Part shown: in pieces, positions 56,930 through 64,000 of the stretch
How the letters are laid out: each line of letters starts with the position of its first letter
Numbering within the stretch: the first letter of the stretch is position 1
Source: Mariannaea sp. PMI_226
Taxonomy: Eukaryota; Ascomycota; Sordariomycetes; Hypocreales; Nectriaceae
Direction: 5' to 3'
Length of the DNA: 64,000 bases
Assembly: GCA_024336345.1 (NCBI GenBank)
Contig: JANFOG010000014.1
Span: forward strand, 682,001-746,000
Translations under genes and position numbers: made by a program
Notes under the pieces: generated by a model
What the model was told of the DNA's origin: nothing
Databases searched by the model: none
Seen by the model: only the letters and a program-made list of their open reading frames with translations

Positions 56930-58828
56930 ATGGCCAGGCTACACCAGCTCGCCCATCTCTTCCTGCTGGCCCTGGTAGCCGTGTGCTGCCAGGCCAAGAC
57001 CGTCACACACGACTTCCGTGTCTCATGGGTTACTGCTAATCCCGATGGCCTCTTCGAGCGCAAGGTCATTGGTATCAATGGCGCGTGGCCGCTGCCCCTC
57101 ATCGAGGTCAACAAGGGCGACCGTCTCGTGGTCAACATGCACAACGACCTCGAGGACAGAGCCGCATCCATCCACTGGCACGGCATGTTCCAGAACGGCA
57201 CCAACAACATGGACGGCCCTTCTATGATAACCCAATGTCCTGTTCCCGCAGGCCATTCCATCACTTATAACTTCACCATTGAGCAGGCTGGAACCTACTG
57301 GTACCATTGCCACACAGATTTCTGCTACCCCGATGGCTACCGTCAGGCACTGATCGTCCACGACAAGGACGCTTTCTTCAATGATGACTACGACGAGGAG
57401 ATTGTCCTCACCATGACCGATTGGTACCATGACCTTCAAGATCATCTCTCAAAGGAGTTTCTGTCTCTGTATAACCCCTCTGGTGCCGAGCCCATTCCCA
57501 ACTCGTTCCTGCTCAACGACACCCAGAACTCCAACATCACTGTCAAGCCCAACACCACTTATCTGATCAGATTGATCAATATTGGTGCCTTCGTCGGCCA
57601 GTACTTTTACGTTGAGGACCACTCCTTCAAGATTGTCGAGATTGACGGTGTCTACGTCGAACCCCAGGAGGCCAACATGGTCTACCTGTCGACCGCTCAG
57701 CGCTATGCCGTCCTTCTCACGACCAAGAATTCCACTGACAAGAACTACCCCATTGTCACAGTGGCTGACTCGTCGCTTCTTGACGGAATCCCCTCTGACC
57801 TCAAGTTGAACAACACCAACTGGTTAGAGTACGATAAGAAGGCCGACCACCCCATCGCCGTCATGACAGTCGACGACAGCACTGGTCTGGACCCCTACGA
57901 CGACATAAAGCTTGTTCCACATGACAAACAGGAGCTGTTCCCCGACCCTGATCTGGAGATTAACGTCACCGTCACCATGCAGAACCTGATGACTGGCTAC
58001 AACTACGCTTTCCTCAACGACGTCACCTTCACCCCTCCCAAGGTGCCCAGCTTGTACACCGTCCTGTCGGCCGGTGACGACGCCACCAATGCTACCATCT
58101 ACGGCGAGTTCACTCACCCCCAGGTCCTCGACAAGGGTCAGGTGGTCCAAATCGTCGTCAACAACGCCGACGGCGGAACTCACCCTTTCCATCTCCACGG
58201 TCACAACTTCCAGATGATCGACCGAGCCCCCGGCTACGGCCCCGGCTTCTACGACTTCCTGAACGGCGACCCCGTCTACTACGATCCCAAGAACCACAGC
58301 GACTTCCCCAAGTACCCTGCCCGCCGAGACACTTTTGTGCTGCCGGCCCAGGGCTACTTCGTCATCCGCTTCGTCGCCGATAACCCGGGCGTCTGGCTCT
58401 TCCATTGTCACATCGACTGGCATTTGTCGTCCGGCCTGGCTATGCTCCTGATCGAAGCCCCCAAGCAGATCCAGGAGAGCACCCACATCCCCCAGGACCA
58501 CTGGGATGTGTGCGCCGCCGCCAACATGTCCACCAAGGGCAACGCGGCCGGCAACGTAGACGACTTCTTTGATCTGAAGGGCGAGAACAAGCAGCCCGCC
58601 TGGCTCCCCGCTGGCTTCACCACGCGTGGCATCATTGCGCTCGTCTTCTCCGTCATCTCGGCCGTTCTGGGTGTCACCAGCATTGTCATTTACGGTCTGT
58701 CGGGCGTCAAGGCCCAAAAGCACCTCACCCCCATCACCGTTGTCAGGGAAAGGGAGAGCGGTAGCTCTAGCCACGATTCCAACGATGTTGTCGTTGAGCA
58801 GACTGCAGCTGTCTCAAAGACTGGATAA
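56930..58828 (+). CDS. FET3: Multicopper ferroxidase FET3
   Basis: A single exon of 632 aa from ATG 56930. Residues 1-~22 are a signal peptide (LHQLAHLFLLALVAVCCQA). Three cupredoxin domains follow, with all four copper-binding histidine clusters: IHWHG (81-85), YWYHCHTD (123-130), HPFHLHGHNF and HCHIDWHLSSGL (type 1 Cu region with the H-C-H motif). Many N-x-S/T sequons are present. Near the C-terminus one membrane segment (GIIALVFSVISAVLGVTSIVIYG) anchors the protein, with a short cytosolic tail. Fet3 oxidises Fe2+ to Fe3+ at the cell surface and hands it to Ftr1. The divergent FTR1 neighbour strongly supports ferroxidase over laccase identity. Confidence 0.95.
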   Translation: MARLHQLAHLFLLALVAVCCQAKTVTHDFRVSWVTANPDGLFERKVIGINGAWPLPLIEVNKGDRLVVNMHNDLEDRAASIHWHGMFQNGTNNMDGPSMITQCPVPAGHSITYNFTIEQAGTYWYHCHTDFCYPDGYRQALIVHDKDAFFNDDYDEEIVLTMTDWYHDLQDHLSKEFLSLYNPSGAEPIPNSFLLNDTQNSNITVKPNTTYLIRLINIGAFVGQYFYVEDHSFKIVEIDGVYVEPQEANMVYLSTAQRYAVLLTTKNSTDKNYPIVTVADSSLLDGIPSDLKLNNTNWLEYDKKADHPIAVMTVDDSTGLDPYDDIKLVPHDKQELFPDPDLEINVTVTMQNLMTGYNYAFLNDVTFTPPKVPSLYTVLSAGDDATNATIYGEFTHPQVLDKGQVVQIVVNNADGGTHPFHLHGHNFQMIDRAPGYGPGFYDFLNGDPVYYDPKNHSDFPKYPARRDTFVLPAQGYFVIRFVADNPGVWLFHCHIDWHLSSGLAMLLIEAPKQIQESTHIPQDHWDVCAAANMSTKGNAAGNVDDFFDLKGENKQPAWLPAGFTTRGIIALVFSVISAVLGVTSIVIYGLSGVKAQKHLTPITVVRERESGSSSHDSNDVVVEQTAAVSKTG

Positions 58829-59467
58829 TGCGGTTTCTTTTCAGGTGACAAATGAAAGAAAGAAAGAAAAGAAAAAAAATTGAAAATTGGAATTTAAATT
58901 GCTGGCGTGCGTTTAACGACATGTTTCGATCGTATCGTATAGTTAATCGATAATAGAAAATGGAAAATATCCATGGGTTCATTTTATGATATGAAATGAG
59001 ATACAATGACTTTTGCCAATTGATGCGTGATACAGATGTGCTTTATTCACTTTGCTAAGCCATGTGACTGAACAACTGTGTATCAAGTAGTGGTCATATC
59101 TAGATATAGGTATAGATATATCCCTAACCATGTCGATGGCCGAGCCGTTGAAGATCAGCCGTTGACTACTGACATTTTCTCGACTGTACATTTGCCCAAG
59201 GAGAGTGCCGAAGCCAACGTTATAATTGGGGGGGGATATCACCAAAGTCAGTCACGTAATAGTTTGGGAGGGATGATTCTGCTGTGTGGAGTTTCTACGG
59301 ATTGGCTGTAGGAAGGAACTTTGATAGCTTATGTTGTCTTTTTAAATAAAAAATACAGGTCAATTTTGAACCTGTCTTCCAATATCAAGTCCTATTTACT
59401 GAAACTCCTGCTCGCTCTCTTTTACCGTCTACCCAATTGTATATAGGGTAACGAGGTAGACTCTGTC
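58829..59467. other. 3' region of FET3, nothing else recognised
   Basis: About 640 AT-rich bases after the FET3 stop. No gene seen. Confidence 0.45.
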
Positions 59468-59938
59468 TTAGATGGGGTCAATAACTTGGCTGTTCGTGAT
59501 GATGCTGGTGTCATAATGTTGGCTCCCAACATAATAGCACGCCTTATCCCGGTCAACAATGATGTTGATCTCTCAAGTGCCAGATACCACTGAGGCGATG
59601 GTATTGCTCAAGGAAGTATCTTCGTAGGTGAAGTATACATCGCTCGGATCGGGAAGTGAGTCACGATGCATGTAGAGGCTGCCTACTCCAGGTATTCCGT
59701 CGAGGCTAGATCCCTAGCAAGTCACTATATGAAAAGATCAATCGGTCCAATATTTGACGGTTTGAAATGGGGCTTCTTCGTGGTCAAATCCCAAGAACTG
59801 AGCTCGTATTGCTTTCCCCTTGAGATGCTGAGATAACTGTGTCAACAGCAATATAATACAACGAGCTGACGCAAGTGCAAAACATATCATTCGCCGATAG
59901 TATTGGGAGGCCGTTGTTGAAAGAGAAGCCTCGACCAC
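59468..59938 (-). pseudogene. Remnant resembling a prolyl-oligopeptidase-type peptidase (S9)
   Basis: One minus-strand frame from 59713 to the TAA at 59468-59470 reads GSSLDGIPGVGSLYMHRDSL, then PDPSDVYFTYEDTSLSNTIA. After an in-frame TGA (59573-59575) it continues EINIIVDRDKACYYVGSQHY. The LYMHR...P.DVYFTYED pattern resembles the beta-propeller part of fungal prolyl oligopeptidases (LYxHRLGT...DVLVYED). Weakly protein-like sequence continues upstream to ~59938 (APFQTVKYWTD). The catalytic domain is absent. It is either a gene fragment or chance; no intact neighbour copy is in the window. Confidence 0.35.
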
Positions 59939-60807
59939 GCGACAATTTTGCCAAGCTAATGTCGTATCAATGCCCTTTCACCTTCGGTGGGTGGTGGTCC
60001 TGTTTCTCGCAATGGGGTTGCTAGTGTTGCTTGTAGACGCTTCGTTCCGATCGTATCGGTCGAGGTTAACGGCGATGAAAAGGACCTCGGGCAGGAGAGT
60101 AAAAGGAGCGCGGGCCTCTACGAGAGATTCAATGAGGTGCGGTCGCATAAACTATTAGATTTCGCACTCATGTTAGTAGATATTTGTTCACCATATCTTC
60201 TCCACCCCGAATCTCGGGGCCAGGAACTGCACTCATTATGAAGACCTGATCGAATCGCACGCCTTGTTTGCGCTTCCTCAAATGATAAGGTAAGCCGCAT
60301 GATCGATCTTGAGGGCAATACGTAAGCTCTCAACCTTGAGTACGCGAGCTCTTCTTGTCTCCGTACTGTTGTGTGAGGGTGGCAGGTGTTGAAAGCTGCG
60401 ACTTGAGGGTTACCAACCAAAATAACAGGCTTTCGACCGACAAGCATATATCTTGGTTTGAATTCTGGTAGAGTAGAGGTGCCTATGCATAGCTGGTGTA
60501 TTCCGTTTGTCGCAATGCTCATCAATGCGCAGTGATGAGCAGACGACAAGAAGCCGGAAGGAGGGGATCTTAGTGGAAACCCCGAAATCCTCTTGTGTAA
60601 CACAGAGCTAAACAAAGACTCTCTCGTTGGTTGGGCGAAAAACTTCCAGGCAGGCTCCTCTTTACAGGGCAAGGCAACATTGTAAAAGTGGAAGTATACA
60701 TCCTAATAAAACTTGAGGTCCAGGGAAAAGCCGTTTTTTCTTTCTATTTGTTGTATTGTTATTGTTCTATATATAAATAAAAGCAGAGTCTATGTTCTAG
60801 AATCCAT
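59939..60807. other. Intergenic region, nothing recognised
   Basis: About 870 bases. A 184-codon minus-strand frame (60118-60672) has no protein-like features and was not called. Confidence 0.45.
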
Positions 60808-62517
60808 CTACTTCGTCGAACAACAAGATGCATCCGCATCCTTGGTATCCCGCCTACAATAACAAGAGCTCTCAATCGGCACGTCCACAAACGCCATGGC
60901 CGTCTTCAGCTGCTGCCCAATGATCCTCGCCTCCCGGTCCAGCCCCAACCGCACCGCGCACTCGTGGTACCCGTGCAGCGCCCACACGTTGTTAGGGTGG
61001 TGTCTGCCCCGGTACGAGCTGTCGTTGAGACCCAGGTCAGTGCGATACACCTCAGCCGCCTCCTCGATCCGGCCTTGCTCCATGAGCAAAGCCGCGTACG
61101 CATGCCGGGCGGGTTGCATCCAAGCCCAGGGCTCCGAGTAGACGAGGCCGTCGTCGCGCTCGATGGACGTCTCCAGGTGCGCAAAAGCTAGCTCGATGTT
61201 GCCGCGGCGGTACTCGAGCTCGCCGTCGAGCATCGCCTCCGCAACGCTCAGCACATCGATGCACTTGTTGGGGTAGTCAATGCGAGTCGGGGGCACGCGC
61301 TTCTTGGCCTCAAGGAACAGGCTCCTCTCCTTCTCTGCCTCCGCGACGTTGCCCGTCGCTGCCCAGGCTACGCCCTTGGCGTAGTGGATTGTCGCCGTGG
61401 TCACGCAGTATAGTTCCTGATCCTTGGGCAGCGTCAGGGCGAGAATATCTTCCCACTTTCCGAACCGAATTAGCACGTGAGGTCTGACGGATTGGAACGT
61501 CTCCAGCCAGTCAGCCATGGGCGGGGAGGGTACTCGGAGCTGCTCCTCGGGGAGTGCGGCCTCCATGCGGTCCACGGTGTCGATGGCAACGCGGAACTGG
61601 CCCGCGAACATGGCGGCGTAGATGAGCGAATGGTATTCGTGCATGCGGTACATGGTGTAGAAGTCGTCAGCGCCACGGAGGGCAACCAGCTTCTCACTGG
61701 CTTTGACGGCCTCCGTGTTAGCAGCCATGGCACTGCGGTAGTCGCCGATGAGGACGTCGAGATGCGACGGCATGTGCGCAAGGTGGCCGACCTCCTTAGC
61801 CAGTCGTCGCAGGTTGTCCGCCGCGACGAGGCCGCGCTCAGGTTCGCTCGACATCTCGGTAAGGTGGATGTACATGTGCAGCACGCCAACATGCTCTGAG
61901 CCACCCTCCTGGGCAAGCGCTCGCTCGAGAACCTCCTGTGTCTCCAAGGTTCGGGTTCCGGGGGCCGGTTCACCAGTTCGTACGTCCCACAAACCCCAGG
62001 GTGCCAGGTTCATGAGCGCATCGGCATATAGAACGGCGACATCGAGGTCGTCCTTGTACTGGTTGTAGACGGGCGTCATAGCTTCGGCATAATCCTTGTT
62101 CCATACTTTGTGGTTGAGTTCGCTCCCGCTGTCTCTGGGGAATCGGTGCAGGAGAGCCTGGATGAGAGCCTTCTCCACGGGCTCGCCAACTGATAGGGCA
62201 GCAGCCTTGGTCAAGATTTCATTACAGCGTTTGATAGTCTTCCTCATGTCCTCCTTGTCAAAGTGGTTCCAGGGCTTGTTGTAGTTTGGTCCAAGAGCAA
62301 ATGCAAGACCCCAAAGCGCCAGGGGACAGTCCGGGTCGAATGTGAGAGCCTTCTCGAAGCACCGAGCGGCCTCGGCGTGGTTGAAGCCATAGCACCATAT
62401 AAACCCGCTCTCCACCCACTTCTGCGCATCCGGGCTGGTCGTAGTTATTTTGCGGGTGAAGGCTGGCAAGATGAAGTCAGCCGAGTCGGCCTTTGGGACT
62501 GGATGTGTTCGCGTCAT
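60808..62517 (-). CDS. Tetratricopeptide-repeat (TPR) protein
   Basis: A single exon of 569 aa. The first ATG in frame is at 62517 (MTRTHPVPKADSADF); the frame is open further upstream but without ATG. Helical pairs of the TPR type occur along the whole chain: WCYGFNHAEAARCFEKALTFDPDCPLALWGLAFAL at the start (a canonical repeat), AHLETSIERDDGLVYSEPWA and YAALLMEQGRIEEAAEVYRTDL near the end. HMYIHLTEMSSEPERGL and LAHMPSHLDVLIGDY (His-containing) lie in the middle. The tail is Cys-rich (SSCYCRR, ASCCSTK), which could bind metal or be lipidated. The layout resembles intronless bacterial-like TPR proteins found in many fungi. No enzymatic function is assigned. Confidence 0.85.
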   Translation of the reverse strand: MTRTHPVPKADSADFILPAFTRKITTTSPDAQKWVESGFIWCYGFNHAEAARCFEKALTFDPDCPLALWGLAFALGPNYNKPWNHFDKEDMRKTIKRCNEILTKAAALSVGEPVEKALIQALLHRFPRDSGSELNHKVWNKDYAEAMTPVYNQYKDDLDVAVLYADALMNLAPWGLWDVRTGEPAPGTRTLETQEVLERALAQEGGSEHVGVLHMYIHLTEMSSEPERGLVAADNLRRLAKEVGHLAHMPSHLDVLIGDYRSAMAANTEAVKASEKLVALRGADDFYTMYRMHEYHSLIYAAMFAGQFRVAIDTVDRMEAALPEEQLRVPSPPMADWLETFQSVRPHVLIRFGKWEDILALTLPKDQELYCVTTATIHYAKGVAWAATGNVAEAEKERSLFLEAKKRVPPTRIDYPNKCIDVLSVAEAMLDGELEYRRGNIELAFAHLETSIERDDGLVYSEPWAWMQPARHAYAALLMEQGRIEEAAEVYRTDLGLNDSSYRGRHHPNNVWALHGYHECAVRLGLDREARIIGQQLKTAMAFVDVPIESSCYCRRDTKDADASCCSTK

Positions 62518-63483
62518 GGTGGACTTTTTGAGAAGAGAAGAAGCAGCCTGAGAGAAAGGCGTTTCTAAGAGATGGGATATGTGGCTGAGGTTTCTGGCCT
62601 GGCCGTGATCTACCGTCTTTAACAATTTGATGTTCTAGGAGATGAAGTTAAAACGATCAGGCTATTATGTGTTCACTCTCTGCTGCATGAAGAGTTTCGT
62701 GAGTGAACGTGCAAAGTTGAAGAAGTAAACTTGTGTCTCACTCATTTGATGATGAAAGTACTTTGGGTCTCACACTTGACTCGTCAACTCCACGAGATGC
62801 GGAGCACGCCCTTACGGTGAATCCGGCCCACCTCGTTCGTGCCCGTCAAATCAAATCACCGACGAGTGAGGGGGGGGGAAACTCCCAGTGGGCCAAAGAT
62901 GGAAGAGGGCGGGAAAATGACGGTATTGAAGCCGGCGAGTCATGCTGTGCGACCAATGTGGGATGGCCGACCAAATACTCAACTCATATTTGCATAGTAA
63001 GTTGGCAGTCGTAAAAAGGCTGGAGCAATAAACTAACTGTATGATAAAACAACAACAACTCGGGAACTAGTTACAACTGGCAGGTAATGGCCAAAATGGT
63101 AATAAGGAACGGCACGCCTGTATGTGAGCGTGTGGGTGCTACATTAGTTGATTAGTTATACGTCAGAGGACTTTATTTCCTTATTTGACAAGTCAATAGA
63201 CGACCAGATTAAAATGAAAATAAAGAGAATAAACAGTAACCAGTAGTAAGTCAGCACCGAAATAGAACCGTCTGTGCTCCAGTCAATCATTTTATTTTTA
63301 TTTTTTGGATAAATCTTATACAGGGTACGGAGTAGACCACCTATATAGATAATCGAAATCTCGATCTGATCTCGACAAAAACACCCACCCACGCTTATTG
63401 GGAACCAATAAATAACCCTACCTGTCAACCAACCAGTCCTCTCCACCACTGTATATCTCTTCCTCTCCGCGCCGACCTGCAGC
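62518..63483. other. Intergenic region, nothing recognised
   Basis: About 970 bases holding the upstream region of the TPR gene and the 3' region of the GFA-domain gene. No gene seen. Confidence 0.45.
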
Positions 63484-63970
63484 TTACATAGTAGGGTTCT
63501 GAGTCGCACCCTCAATCGGGGCCAAATACGCAACGCGGTCCTTGCAGTACAGCTCAACATTGATCTTGTTGTCCAAGCTCGCCGCGCCGTTGTCCAACCC
63601 GCCAGCCTTGATGCACACCTTGCCCGGCATGACGTCCAGCCGGGTGAAGAGGCTAGAGCCGCAGTCGCCGCAGAAGAAGTGGTGGTTGATCTTGCCAGAG
63701 CCCCCGACCATGTCGCACTGCTTGGGCGTTCCCTTGGTCACGCTGAAGGAATCTTCCGAGACGACGGCGTTGGAGGTGTAAGGGCCGCCGGTCCACTAAA
63801 AGTGTTGTATACAAATATCCATGGTCAATTTGGTGTTGATTGATTGTATATCGCTCATAAACACGATGCAATTTCGACTGGGGCGTCTCGTGGATATCTC
63901 CCTCTCCCAAGAACTCAACTCACCTTTTGACAGTCAACGCAATGACAAAGTGCAGAAAACTCGGCACCAC
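63484..63970 (-). CDS. GFA/CENP-V domain protein, 3' part (5' end beyond the window)
   Basis: Two exons are visible (complement): 63924-63970 and 63484-63795, with a 128-nt intron (GTGAGT...TTTTAG). A further TAG acceptor at 63971 shows that earlier exons lie outside the window. The product ends at TAA 63484. The zinc-binding pattern of glutathione-dependent formaldehyde-activating (GFA)-type proteins is present: LCHCVDCQKWTGGPY (C-x-C-x2-C), then FFCGDCGSSLF (C-x2-C). These proteins have a carbon-sulfur lyase-like fold and bind glutathione adducts or other thiols; most fungal members have no known substrate. The N-terminal Cys-x-Cys pair expected before GGAEF would be in the missing exon. 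Confidence 0.88.
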
Positions 63971-64000
63971 CTAAATAGTGAGTTACGTTAACATGACGAC

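Noticed and set aside
57824..58774. A 316-codon antisense frame inside FET3
   Set aside because: It is a mirror of GC-rich codon use in a highly conserved oxidase gene, and its predicted protein has no domain pattern.
60118..60672. 184-codon minus-strand frame
   Set aside because: Composition is unlike neighbouring genes, there is no domain or signal, and no splice or start context supports it.

Overview
The window looks like nuclear DNA of a filamentous ascomycete (Pezizomycotina, probably a Sordariomycete such as Fusarium or a relative). The basis is short 45-130 nt introns with GTRNGT donors, NACHT-ankyrin (NLR-like) genes, a Zn2Cys6 regulator, a DHA1-type MFS carrier, a glutathionyl-hydroquinone reductase and a divergent FTR1/FET3 iron-uptake pair. 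Species is inferred from gene content only. No rRNA, tRNA, CRISPR array or intact transposon was recognised.

Layout. 0-2.5 kb: the 3' end of an unknown membrane protein and a Gln/Gly/Tyr-rich glycine-zipper protein. 3.9-21.6 kb: an NLR-type block with a 2123-aa NACHT-ankyrin protein, a broken subtilisin (S8) gene, a PNP-NACHT-ankyrin protein whose C-terminus is an array of near-identical ankyrin repeats, and a helical/ubiquitin-like (ULD_2-type) protein. 22-37 kb: single accessory and metabolic genes, namely a luciferase-like flavin monooxygenase, a small secreted Cys-containing protein, a GNAT protein resembling LuxI/FeeM acyl-transferases, an 8-exon amino-acid/choline-type permease, a DUF7053-like protein, an aldoxime-dehydratase-like haem protein and a PaiB-like FMN-binding protein. 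37-47 kb: glutathionyl-hydroquinone reductase, MFS transporter, Zn2Cys6 transcription factor (convergent with the MFS gene) and a kinase-like APH protein with an unusual N-terminal Cys/His-type segment. 48-51 kb: a dynamin-like gene with an altered P-loop and one frame break. 54-59 kb: the high-affinity iron module FTR1/FET3, transcribed divergently from a 1.8-kb intergenic region that carries three ATCTGATAA GATA-factor sites. 59-64 kb: a short remnant of a possible prolyl-oligopeptidase gene, a TPR protein and the 3' part of a GFA-domain protein.

How genes work together. FTR1 (permease) and FET3 (ferroxidase) form one membrane complex and share a promoter region. The two NACHT proteins, the S8 remnant and the ULD protein carry domains typical of fungal innate recognition and cell-death systems, but no direct partnership can be shown from sequence. 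Exon-intron structures were worked out by hand from splice signals and frame continuity. Most genes close in frame exactly; the S8 and dynamin-like loci do not. Their frame breaks sit mainly at short homopolymers, which could mean decay or assembly error.
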